From: Hamadaea sp.
GTDB taxonomy: Bacteria > Actinomycetota > Actinomycetes > Mycobacteriales > Micromonosporaceae
Reading direction: 5' to 3'
Length of the DNA: 64,000 nt
NCBI RefSeq assembly: GCF_013362815.1
Contig: NZ_JABFVK010000004.1
Coordinates: forward strand, 1-64,000
The translations under genes were made by a program, and so were the position numbers. How positions within the stretch are numbered: the first letter of the stretch is position 1; every line of letters begins with the position of its first letter. Positions 57,026 through 64,000 of the stretch are shown here, one piece after another. The notes under the pieces are model-generated. The model was not told the DNA's origin and did not search any database. It saw only the letters and a list, made by a program, of their open reading frames with translations.

Positions 57026-57805
57026 TCAGGCAGCCCGCCGTAGAACTTCCACCGGACTGTCCGTAGTAGACCGTGTCGATCGCCGGAGCGTCATCGGGTA
57101 CACCGTGGCCGCGGGGGCAGGCGGCGCGGGGGTGATCGTCCGGCTGTGCCGGGCGTCCAGCAGCGAGGCGTCGAGCGCCACCATCGCGGCGACGAGCGCC
57201 TGCTGGGCCTGGTCACTGGTGGGCAGCCGCCAGCCGACGTCGTCCGGCGAGACCTCCCAACGCACCGGGCCACTGCGCAGCCGGGTCGGCGGCAGCGGAA
57301 CCCAGGAGTCGGTGGAGTGGCACAAGACGTCCTCCCGGCCGGACAACTCCGGGCCGAGCTGGGCCGCCTCCCCCCGACCGGTACGCACGAAGAACATCCA
57401 GCGGTCCTGGGGAGTGACGGCGACGGGACCCCGGAGGGAGCCGGTGACCGAAGGCCGGCCCGGACCGGTGACCGGGCCGCAGACGGCGCGCGCGCCGAGC
57501 AGGGCCGGAACCTCGATGACCTCGATGCCGTGGCCGGTGGCCAGGAGCAGGGAGTACGGCGCGTCCTGCCACCACTCCTCGATCTGTGCCGGATCGGTGG
57601 TGGCGTCGGCGTCCCAGTGGGCGAGCGCCGGGTGGCACGAACTGGTGACGCACCCCGGCCGTCCACATTCGAATCGCGACGGCGCTTCGTCTCCCGCGGG
57701 TTCGAGCCAGGCCCCCGGAGTGACGGTCCAGCTCTCCTCGGCGAAGCGCAGAGCGGCTCGCCGGAGTCGGAAGTGGGACACCCATCTGTCGATGGCCCAG
57801 TGCAT
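57026..57805 (-). CDS. Primase/polymerase (AEP prim-pol)-like domain protein
   Basis: The protein has 259 residues. Residues 30-100 show a pattern of actinobacterial bifunctional primase/polymerase N-domains: PGAWLEPAG, a Cys/His cluster (C47, C52, C57, H58), ATTDPAQIEEWW and LLLATGHGIEVIEVP. Where active enzymes have the metal-binding D-x-D this has GIEVIEV, so catalysis is doubtful. The remaining part has FFVRTGRG. Such proteins occur in actinobacteria beside XRE regulators, as here (divergent regulator at 58022). ATG 57805 follows a G-rich site. Confidence 0.6.
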   Translation of the reverse strand: MHWAIDRWVSHFRLRRAALRFAEESWTVTPGAWLEPAGDEAPSRFECGRPGCVTSSCHPALAHWDADATTDPAQIEEWWQDAPYSLLLATGHGIEVIEVPALLGARAVCGPVTGPGRPSVTGSLRGPVAVTPQDRWMFFVRTGRGEAAQLGPELSGREDVLCHSTDSWVPLPPTRLRSGPVRWEVSPDDVGWRLPTSDQAQQALVAAMVALDASLLDARHSRTITPAPPAPAATVYPMTLRRSTRSTTDSPVEVLRRAA

Positions 57806-58021
57806 CTCGTTGTACCCCCTGTCCGTTGACCTGCTGGCATCCACCTGGTGTTTCCGGAATTGCCGCATTGTCGAGCATCACTGTGCGGTACGGCGTCACC
57901 GGTACGGCGTACATCTCGTTGGACCAGGCAACAGCTTGTGCAACTTGCATCGAAAATTACGAGCGAGAGCGGTAACCTCAGCGCACATGGTGTGCGACTA
58001 AGCCCCGGGGAGGTCGAGCAC

Positions 58022-59251
58022 GTGGACGAGCTGCCGATAGGAAGACGGGTCGCCTACTGGCGCAACCGCCGGAAGATGTCTCAGCAGGTTTTCGCCGACC
58101 GTCTCGGCAAGTCGAAGAGCTGGGTCGACAAGGTCGAGCGAGGCGTACGCCGGCTGGACAAGTTCTCCGTGGTCTACGAGATCGCCGATGTGCTCTCGGT
58201 CGACGTGCAACTGTTGCTGGGCAAGGAACCTGAGCGCCGGCCCGAATCGGTGAACTGTGTCGACGCCGTCGAGGTCGCCGAGATCCGCGCCGCGTTGGAG
58301 CGCTATGACGCGTTCAGCGCGTTCTTCGCCCCGGCCACCGAACCGCCGCCCGTCGTGGAGATGCGCAAGGCGGTGAACCACGCCTGGCTGACCTTCCAGC
58401 ACGCGCGCTACGGCGTACTGGCACGGAGTCTGCCGAAACTGTTGCGGGATGCGCAGGCCGCCGACACGGCGTACGCGACAACCGATCAGGCGCGCGACGT
58501 GGCGAACCTCCTCGGCCAGGTGTACCAGCTCTCGTCGTCGGTGCTCCGCAAGCTCGGTGAGCTGGAATTGGCGTGGCTGGCGGCCGACCGGTCGATCGCC
58601 GTCTCGCAGCGATCCGGTGATCCGTTGCTGGCCGGCACGGCCACCTATCGGGTGGGCTCGGCCTTGCTCGCGCTGGGACGTGCGCGACCGGCGTTGGAGA
58701 TCAACGTCAACGTGGCCAACCGGCTGGCTCCGGGATCCGGTGACACGTCACCCGAACAGCTGTCCGTCTACGGAATGCTGCTGCTGCAAGGCGCGATGGC
58801 CGCCGCCCGGATCGGCGACAGCGCCACCATGCGCGACCTGCTCGACGGCGCGGCCGAGGCGGGGCACGCGGTCGGCGAGGACCAGAACCATTACTGGAGC
58901 TGCTTCGGGCCGACGAACGTGCTGCTGCACCGCGCGGCGGCGAGTGTCGAACTCGGCGAGGGCGGCCTGGCCGTCAACGTCCACGAGCAGAGCATCCCGA
59001 CGTCGTCGTTCACTACGCTGATGCCGGAACGCCGCGCGCATCACTACCTCGACATGGCTCGGGGCTTCGCCCAGGTCGGTGACGTCGACCGGGCGGGGGA
59101 GATGCTGCTGGAGGGCGATCGTCTCGCGGCGGCGGAGATCCGCTGCCGTCCGATCGCCCACGAGGTACTCTCGGACGTCCTCCGCCGCACCAAGGGCACC
59201 CCGTCGGCGCCCATCGCGGAACTGGCCGAGCACATGGGAGTCGGCGTTTGA
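58022..59251 (+). CDS. XRE-family regulator with TPR-like C-terminal half
   Basis: The protein has 409 residues. XRE HTH at about 8-66 (RVAYWRNRRKMSQQVFADRL, then GKSKSWVDKVERG). The rest (~100-390) is all-helical with TPR-like spacing (LGELELAWLAADRSIAVS; GTATYRVGSALLALGRARPA). Actinobacterial regulators of this build often sense peptides or metabolites. GTG 58022 has GGGGAGG eight bases upstream. The stop overlaps the TTG of the flavoprotein gene, so the pair is coupled. Confidence 0.85.
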   Translation: MDELPIGRRVAYWRNRRKMSQQVFADRLGKSKSWVDKVERGVRRLDKFSVVYEIADVLSVDVQLLLGKEPERRPESVNCVDAVEVAEIRAALERYDAFSAFFAPATEPPPVVEMRKAVNHAWLTFQHARYGVLARSLPKLLRDAQAADTAYATTDQARDVANLLGQVYQLSSSVLRKLGELELAWLAADRSIAVSQRSGDPLLAGTATYRVGSALLALGRARPALEINVNVANRLAPGSGDTSPEQLSVYGMLLLQGAMAAARIGDSATMRDLLDGAAEAGHAVGEDQNHYWSCFGPTNVLLHRAAASVELGEGGLAVNVHEQSIPTSSFTTLMPERRAHHYLDMARGFAQVGDVDRAGEMLLEGDRLAAAEIRCRPIAHEVLSDVLRRTKGTPSAPIAELAEHMGVGV

Positions 59252-59787
59252 CCGTCCTATATGTAGTCACCTGCGGCTCGCCGGCCGCGCGTGACGTCGC
59301 GCGCCTCGTCACGGGTGCGCAGGAGATCGGTTGGCAGGTCTGCGTCGTGGCGACGCCGGACGGCCGCAAGTTCATCGACGTCCCCGCGCTCGCCGAGCAG
59401 ACCGGGTACGCCGTCCGCAGCACCTTCAAGAACCCGGGCGAGCCCGATCTGCTGCCGGCCGCCGATGCGATGATCGTCGCGCCCGCGACCGCCAACACCG
59501 TGGCGAAATGGGCCGCCGGGATCGCCGACACCCTCGCGCTCGGGCTGCTCTGCGAAGGGCTCGGCCGGGGACTGCCGATCGTCGCCGTTCCGTTCACCAA
59601 TTCGGGGATGGCCGGTCATCCGGCCTTCGGCGAGGCGCTCGACCGGCTGCGGGGCTGGGGGGTGACCGTCCTTTGGGGACAGGACATCATGCCCACCTTC
59701 CGGCCCGGCGAGGGCGAGGCGCATTTCGCCGCGATGCCTTGGGATCTCGCGCTCGGTGAGATCCGCAAGCGTTTGGATGTGGCCTAG
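59248..59787 (+). CDS. CoaC/EpiD-like flavoprotein
   Basis: This 179-residue flavin-binding cysteine-decarboxylase-fold protein has an FMN-binding start (YVVTCGSPAARDVARLV) and IVAPATANTVAKWAAGIADT, closely matching the P-A-[TS]-A-N-T-x2-K motif of PPC decarboxylase and LanD enzymes. The later active-site region has FTNSGMAGHPAF in place of the P-x-M-N motif, so substrate and even activity may differ. TTG start overlaps the XRE regulator stop. Usual CoaC is fused to CoaB, so this is an extra copy. Confidence 0.85.
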   Translation: MTVLYVVTCGSPAARDVARLVTGAQEIGWQVCVVATPDGRKFIDVPALAEQTGYAVRSTFKNPGEPDLLPAADAMIVAPATANTVAKWAAGIADTLALGLLCEGLGRGLPIVAVPFTNSGMAGHPAFGEALDRLRGWGVTVLWGQDIMPTFRPGEGEAHFAAMPWDLALGEIRKRLDVA

Positions 59788-59838
59788 GTGGACATGGCCT
59801 AGTCTGCGACGATCCCTCTCGGATACTGTGGGGTCGCT

Positions 59839-59852
59839 GAGCGTTAACGCTC
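59839..59852. promoter_or_regulatory. Perfect palindrome upstream of the GAPDH-like gene
   Basis: GAGCGTTAACGCTC is a 14-base perfect palindrome 28 bases before the TTG start, just after a -10-like GATACTGT at about 59822-59829. Suggests a repressor operator. Confidence 0.5.
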
Positions 59853-59880
59853 GGTCCACAATTCCAAGGGGGACGCTCTG

Positions 59881-60882
59881 TTGGCGGTCAGAGTCGGCAT
59901 CAACGGCATGGGCCGGATCGGCCGAACCTTCTGGCGGGTGAGCCGCTCCCGGCCCGAGCTCGACGTCGTCGCGATCAACGACCTCGCCCCCGCCGCCAAC
60001 CTGGCATACCTCATGAAATACGACTCCGTGCGAGGCCGGTTCCCAGCCGAGATCACGAGTACGCCGGACGCGATCGTCGTCGACGGAGTGCCGATCGCGG
60101 CGTACCAGGAGGCGGAGCCGGACCGGCTGCCGTGGGGTGATCTCGGCGTCGACGTCGTCCTGGAGGCGACCGGCCGGTTCTTCACCGCCGACCGGGCCGC
60201 CGGTCATCTGCGCGCCGGAGCCGGCCGGGTGCTGGTGTCGACGGCCACTGTGGACGCCGACGCGACCGTCCTCATGGGAGTCAACGAGGACGCCTTCGAC
60301 CGCGATCGGCACCGGATCGTGTCGCCCGGCTGTTGCACCAGTAGCGCCGTCGTCCCCGTCCTCGCCGTACTCCGGCAGCTGGGCGAGCTCAAGGAAGGCA
60401 CGCTCACTACCGTCCACGCGTACGACGCGACGAAGAGCGCGCTGCTGGACTCGCCGCACTGGAACCCGCGGATGGGCCGGGCGGCGGCGGCCAACCTGAT
60501 CCCGGTGCAGCTGAAGCCGGGCAGCCTGCACGCGATGGGGCTGGCCGTCCCGGAGATCGCCGGACGGGTCGACGGGCTGCACGTCCGGGTGCCCACCATC
60601 ATCGGCTGCCTCGCCGACCTCGTCGTACGCATGCCGAACGCGCCCTCGGCGGAGGCGGTCAACGTCGCGCTCGCCGCTGCGGCGGCCGGCCACTTCAAGG
60701 GGGTGCTCGGCTACACCGAGGAGCCGGTGGTCTCCTCCGACATCGTCGGCACCGCCGAGTCGAGCATCGTCGACGGGCAGTTCACCACGGTCGTCGGCGA
60801 CACGGTGAAGGTCGTGGCCTGGTACGACAACGAGTGGGGTTTCGCCCACCGCCTCGCCGACGTCACCGGGTTGCTCGGGTAG
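59881..60882 (+). CDS. gap: GAPDH-like dehydrogenase with altered active site
   Basis: This 333-residue protein has the GAPDH Rossmann start VGINGMGRIGR and late WYDNEWGF, and His179 in TTVHAYD. The catalytic motif S-x-S-C-T-T-N reads SPGCCTSS (Cys152 kept, Asn replaced by Ser, and the second conserved Cys replaced by Ala). The usual phosphate-binding S-T-G-A-A-K region reads KPGSLH. It may be a paralogue with changed substrate or a specialised GAPDH. TTG 59881 is preceded by AAGGGGGA. Confidence 0.8.
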   Translation: MAVRVGINGMGRIGRTFWRVSRSRPELDVVAINDLAPAANLAYLMKYDSVRGRFPAEITSTPDAIVVDGVPIAAYQEAEPDRLPWGDLGVDVVLEATGRFFTADRAAGHLRAGAGRVLVSTATVDADATVLMGVNEDAFDRDRHRIVSPGCCTSSAVVPVLAVLRQLGELKEGTLTTVHAYDATKSALLDSPHWNPRMGRAAAANLIPVQLKPGSLHAMGLAVPEIAGRVDGLHVRVPTIIGCLADLVVRMPNAPSAEAVNVALAAAAAGHFKGVLGYTEEPVVSSDIVGTAESSIVDGQFTTVVGDTVKVVAWYDNEWGFAHRLADVTGLLG

Positions 60883-60892
60883 CGTCAGCCGG

Positions 60893-61816
60893 ATGAGTCC
60901 CGAACCCGGCTCGCCGGCCCCCGCGCAGTCCGCCGGCCCGGCGTCTGCGGACCGGATCACGGTTCCGGGTCGAATCTTGCCCCAAGATTCGACCGAGAAC
61001 CCTGATCCGGTGCCGACGGCGGGCGTGCCGACGGTCGCCGACGTGGTGGCCGCGCTGGACGAGTGGTACCCCCCGGCGACCGCCGCCAGCTGGGACCGAG
61101 TCGGGCTCGTCCTCGGTGAGCCGACGGCTCCGGTCGAGCGGGTCCTCTGCGTCGTGGACGTCGTCCCAGAGACCGCTCGGCAGGCGCTGGACCTGGGCGT
61201 ACAGCTGATCGTTTCGCACCACCCGCTGCTGTTCCGCGGGGTGTCGTCGGTCGCGCCGACCACGTACGCCGGTCGCATCGTGCACGATCTGATCCGCGGC
61301 GGCGTGGCGTTGCACGTCGCGCATACCAACGCCGACGTGGCCCCGGACGGGGTGAACGAAGCGCTGGCCGACCTCTTCGGGCTGACCGACCGCGTACTGC
61401 TGACGCCGGAGGGCATCGGCCGGGTCGGCACGCTCTCGGAACCGCTGACCCTTCGCGAGCTGACGACGTTGGCGGCGCGGGTTCTGCCCGCCACCTCGTG
61501 GGGCGTACGCGCAGCCGGCGACCCCGATCGGCGGATCACCCGATTGGCCGTGAGCTCGGGGTCGGGCTCGGAGCACCTCGCCCAGGCGGCCGAGATGGGG
61601 GCGGACGCCGTCGTCACCTCCGACGTGAAGCATCATTACGCGAGCGAGCACATCGCCGCCGGTGGTCCCGCGATCGTCGAGGCCGCCCATTGGGCGACCG
61701 AGTGGCCGTGGCTGCCCCGGGTGGCCGGGCTGCTGCGGAATCGGTTCGGGATGGAGACGTTCGTCTCCGAGCTCCGGACCGACCCGTGGAACTTGGCCGT
61801 CCCTGGCGGAGAATGA
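60893..61816 (+). CDS. Nif3-like dinuclear metal-centre protein (GTP cyclohydrolase I type 2 fold)
   Basis: The protein has 307 residues from ATG 60893. Metal motifs are IVSHHPLLF and AHTNADVAPDGVN, with a late HHYASEH that carries the second set of His. The typical Nif3 start (VADVVAALDEWYPPATAASW) is at about residue 47. The first 45 residues are largely encoded by a palindromic element (60951-61011). GTG 61025 is an alternative start that would place the element in the leader. Function of Nif3 proteins is unknown. Confidence 0.85.
   Translation: MSPEPGSPAPAQSAGPASADRITVPGRILPQDSTENPDPVPTAGVPTVADVVAALDEWYPPATAASWDRVGLVLGEPTAPVERVLCVVDVVPETARQALDLGVQLIVSHHPLLFRGVSSVAPTTYAGRIVHDLIRGGVALHVAHTNADVAPDGVNEALADLFGLTDRVLLTPEGIGRVGTLSEPLTLRELTTLAARVLPATSWGVRAAGDPDRRITRLAVSSGSGSEHLAQAAEMGADAVVTSDVKHHYASEHIAAGGPAIVEAAHWATEWPWLPRVAGLLRNRFGMETFVSELRTDPWNLAVPGGE
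60951..61011. repeat. Palindromic element family A, copy 3, inside the apparent Nif3 5' end
   Basis: ACCGGATCACGGTTC, GGTCGAATCTTG, CCC, CAAGATTCGACC, GAGAACCCTGATCCGGT. The central arms TCGAATCTTG and CAAGATTCGA are identical to copy 2 at 38613. Remains open in the Nif3 frame. Confidence 0.9.
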
Positions 61817-61899
61817 TCAGTGAGCAACGGAGTCGATCAGGGCGCTGGGCACACGACACACCGGTCGATCACGACCACAAGTTCATGATCGGCGGGAAA
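61812..61899. repeat. Intergenic element family C, copy 3
   Basis: GATCAGTGAGCAACGGAGTC, GATCAGGGCGCTGGGC, ACACGACACACCGGTCGATC, ACGACCACAAGTTCATGATC. Overlaps the last codons of the Nif3 gene (the stop codon lies inside it) and fills the gap to the zinc-ribbon gene. Confidence 0.85.
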
Positions 61900-61949
61900 G
61901 CGCCCCGGCGGGAAAGCGCCCGGCGGGACAGGGCAGGGAGAGGGAACGT

Positions 61950-62690
61950 ATGAAGGCCGCACCGGAGGATCAGCGCCGCCTGCTCGACCTGCAGGCCATC
62001 GACACGACCCTGGCTCAGCTCGCGCACCGGCGCAAGACGCTGCCGGAGCTCGCCGAGCTGGACCGGCTAGCCCGGGAGATCTCGTCGTCGTCGGACGAGC
62101 GGGTGCGGGCCCAGGTCGACGTCGACGATCTCGATCGGGACATCGCCAAGCAGGAGCGCGAGGTCGACACCGTACGCCAGCGGCTGGCCCGGGATCAGCA
62201 GCGGCTCGACGACGGCCGGTTGCCCGCGCGCGAACTGACGGCGATCGAGCACGAGATCACCGCGCTCAAGCGTCGCCAGTCCGACCTCGAGGACGTCGAG
62301 ATCGAGATCATGGAACGCCGGGAGCGGGCCCAGGCCGCGTTGGACGCGGTCGAGCAGCGGTTGAGCCAGGCGCGGCAGGACCGCGAGGCGACCGAGACGA
62401 AGCGGGACGAAGCGCTCGCCGAGATCGCCAAGGAGGAGGAGTGGAAGGCGGCCGCACGTAAGCCGCTCGCCGCCGATCTGCCCACCGACCTGGTGACGCT
62501 CTACGACAAGATCCGCGAGGTGTCCGGCGGGCTGGGTGCGGCACTCGTCCAGCACGGTCGCTGCGGTGGCTGCCGGATCGAGCTGGCCGGGGCGGACCGC
62601 GTACGGGTGAAGTCGGCTCCGGCGGACGAAGTGGTCCGCTGCGAGGAGTGCCGCCGGATCATGGTGCGTACGGCCGAGAGCGGGCTGTGA
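61950..62690 (+). CDS. Coiled-coil zinc-ribbon (C4-type) protein
   Basis: The protein has 246 residues. Residues ~1-180 form a long antiparallel coiled coil (VDDLDRDIAKQEREVDTVRQ and similar heptads). The C-terminus has CGGC and CEEC, a C4 zinc ribbon, preceded by PTDLVTLYDKIREVSGG. Family is CT398-like/DUF164; probably nucleic-acid or ribosome associated. In actinobacteria it sits beside the RNase H fusion, whose GTG overlaps its stop codon here. Confidence 0.9.
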   Translation: MKAAPEDQRRLLDLQAIDTTLAQLAHRRKTLPELAELDRLAREISSSSDERVRAQVDVDDLDRDIAKQEREVDTVRQRLARDQQRLDDGRLPARELTAIEHEITALKRRQSDLEDVEIEIMERRERAQAALDAVEQRLSQARQDREATETKRDEALAEIAKEEEWKAAARKPLAADLPTDLVTLYDKIREVSGGLGAALVQHGRCGGCRIELAGADRVRVKSAPADEVVRCEECRRIMVRTAESGL

Positions 62691-63772
62691 AGGTCATCGT
62701 CGAGGCCGACGGCGGCTCGCGGGGCAATCCCGGGCCGGCCGGGTTCGGCGCGGTCGTCCGCGACGCGGGGACCGGAGCAGTGCTCGCGGAACGGTCGGAG
62801 TCACTCGGGATCGCGACCAACAACGCGGCCGAGTACTCGGGGCTCATCGCCGGGCTGAAGGCGGCGGCCGAGGTGGGTGCGACCGAGGTCGACGTCCGGA
62901 TGGACAGCAAGCTCGTCATCGAGCAGATGGCCGGGCGCTGGCAGATCAAGCATCCGGGGCTGCGCCCGCTCGCGGCGCAGGCCGCCGATCTGGTCCGCGG
63001 GTTCCAGGCCGTCCGCTACCAATGGGTGCCGCGTGAGCGCAATCAGCACGCCGACCGGCTCGCCAACCAGGCCATGGACGCCGCGACCCAGGACGAGATC
63101 GCCGAGGCGGCCTCCGAGCAGAGCTGGGAGCCGCGCGAGGATCCGCCGACCCGCCTCATCCTCGTCCGGCACGGCGAGACGCCGCTCACGGCCGAGAAGC
63201 GCTACAGCGGCCGCGGTGACGTCCCGCTCGCGCCGGTGGGTGAGGCTCAGGCCCAGGCGGCCGCCGTCCGGCTCCAGGCTCTCGGTCCGCTCGCGGCCGT
63301 GGTTTCCTCTCCCCTCACCAGGTGTACGCAGACCGCCGGATACATCGCGGAGATGGCTGACGCGGATCTCCCGGTCCAGGTGATGCCGGACCTGATCGAG
63401 GTCGATTTCGGGCAGTGGGAGGCCCTGACCTTCGCCGAGGCTCGCGAACGAGACCCGGCGGCGATGCAGGCCTGGCTCAAGTCGACCGCAGTCGCGCCGC
63501 CTGGCGGGGAGTCCTTCCAGCGAGTGGCGCAGCGAGTTCGCCGGGCGATCGGGGAGCTGCGCCAGAAGCACACCGGCCAGACGGTGGCCGTGGTCTCGCA
63601 CGTCTCGCCGATCAAACTGATCCTCCGGGACGCCCTCGCGGCGGGCGACGCATTCCTGTATCGCCTGTACCTGGACCCGGCCGGAATCAGTGTCATCGAC
63701 CTATATCCCGACGGTGGAGTGGCGGTGCGGTCGGTGAACGAGACCGGTCATCTGCCGCCCAGGAAAGCGTGA
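62687..63772 (+). CDS. Bifunctional RNase H / phosphoglycerate-mutase-like phosphatase
   Basis: The protein has 361 residues. N-terminal RNase HI domain (~1-140): VEADGGSRGNPGP, NNAAEYSGL, RMDSKLVIEQ and NQHADRLAN supply the D-E-D-D set. C-terminal histidine phosphatase (~165-361): LVRHGET with catalytic His, VVSSPLTRCTQTA and VVSHVSPIK. This is the architecture of mycobacterial Rv2228c, with RNase H and alpha-ribazole-phosphatase-like activities. It degrades RNA in RNA-DNA hybrids and may serve cobalamin synthesis. GTG overlaps the previous stop. Confidence 0.95.
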   Translation: MKVIVEADGGSRGNPGPAGFGAVVRDAGTGAVLAERSESLGIATNNAAEYSGLIAGLKAAAEVGATEVDVRMDSKLVIEQMAGRWQIKHPGLRPLAAQAADLVRGFQAVRYQWVPRERNQHADRLANQAMDAATQDEIAEAASEQSWEPREDPPTRLILVRHGETPLTAEKRYSGRGDVPLAPVGEAQAQAAAVRLQALGPLAAVVSSPLTRCTQTAGYIAEMADADLPVQVMPDLIEVDFGQWEALTFAEARERDPAAMQAWLKSTAVAPPGGESFQRVAQRVRRAIGELRQKHTGQTVAVVSHVSPIKLILRDALAAGDAFLYRLYLDPAGISVIDLYPDGGVAVRSVNETGHLPPRKA

Positions 63773-63785
63773 TTCACTTCCCTCC

Positions 63786-64000
63786 GTGATTCGGGAGTCC
63801 ACCGCCCCTCTGCGCCTGCGCGCCGTCCACGCCGCCCTGCTGCTGGGGGCGTACGCCGTGGTCACGATCGAGGCGTTGAGCGCGTTCGACGCCCTCAACC
63901 GGTGGTCGATCGCGGTCGTGTGGCTGGTCTTCGCCGCGGCGTTCGCCGGGTGGTGGGTACGCCGTGGGCGCCCCCGGCCGAACCCCGCCCGCCGGTGGGC
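63786..64000 (+). CDS. Membrane protein, N-terminal fragment cut by window end
   Basis: GTG 63786 opens a frame that runs off the window (about 71 residues). It begins with VIRESTAPLRLRA and contains two hydrophobic helices (AALLLGAYAVVTIEALSAF; WSIAVVWLVFAAAFAGWWV) separated by NR. Family unknown from this fragment; multi-span glycosyltransferases often start this way. The last codon is incomplete. Confidence 0.6.
   Translation, partial: MIRESTAPLRLRAVHAALLLGAYAVVTIEALSAFDALNRWSIAVVWLVFAAAFAGWWVRRGRPRPNPARRW

Overview
The window looks like chromosomal DNA from a high-GC actinomycete, most likely a member of the Micromonosporaceae. The basis is strong GC bias, many GTG and TTG starts, tightly overlapping genes, and conserved runs such as hrcA-dnaJ-rsmE, phoH-ybeY-CNNM/CBS-(CDA-like)-era, and gatB followed further on by ilvD, ilvBNC, serA, leuB and ilvE. 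The genus cannot be fixed from sequence reading alone. I see no tRNA, rRNA, CRISPR array, insertion sequence or prophage.

Layout. 1-1.35 kb: two secreted proteins built from a two-Cys chaplin-like repeat. 1.4-4.3 kb: a phytanoyl-CoA dioxygenase-like enzyme, an anchored lysozyme-like protein and an enoyl-CoA hydratase. 4.3-9.2 kb: hemW, a DUF4870 protein, then hrcA-dnaJ-rsmE behind a CIRCE operator. 9.3-11.6 kb: a secreted pectate lyase/pectin methylesterase fusion. 11.6-14.0 kb: a visibly AT-richer single-gene island encoding an 808-aa orphan with a HEPN-type R-N-x3-H motif. 14.2-20.7 kb: HIT protein, serine hydrolase, and the phoH-ybeY-era cluster. 20.8-30.1 kb: Uma2 protein, gatB, metallophosphoesterase and PQQ-type sugar dehydrogenase, small enzymes, and a BNR propeller protein coupled to an in-frame MoaD/hot-dog fusion. 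30-35 kb: FtsX-type ABC exporter divergent from a two-component system. 35-40.6 kb: glyA behind a ZTP riboswitch, a secreted GH5 mannanase, a GT2-GtrA protein and a thioredoxin-like protein. 40.7-56.7 kb: branched-chain amino acid and serine synthesis (ilvD, ilvBNC, serA, leuB, ilvE) interrupted by a GGDEF-EAL protein, mannosyl-3-phosphoglycerate synthase and two paralogous membrane proteins. 56.7-59.8 kb: a locus with a primase/polymerase-like protein, an arginine/proline-rich 57-aa peptide, an XRE-TPR regulator and a CoaC/EpiD-like flavoprotein. 59.9-64 kb: a GAPDH-like paralogue, a Nif3-like protein, a zinc-ribbon coiled-coil protein, an RNase H-phosphatase fusion and a truncated membrane protein.

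Regulation visible in the DNA includes CIRCE, a ZTP riboswitch on glyA, and a complete ilvB attenuator (leader peptide MSTRLVARVLT, two hairpins, T-run). There are several operator-like palindromes and strong hairpin terminators. A notable background signal is at least three families of roughly 60-100-bp palindromic intergenic elements repeated across the window, one of which lies inside the apparent 5' coding part of the Nif3 gene.

The best candidates for undescribed biology are the orphan HEPN-like island gene, the regulator/flavoprotein/prim-pol/peptide locus, the MoaD-hot-dog fusion and the repeat families.
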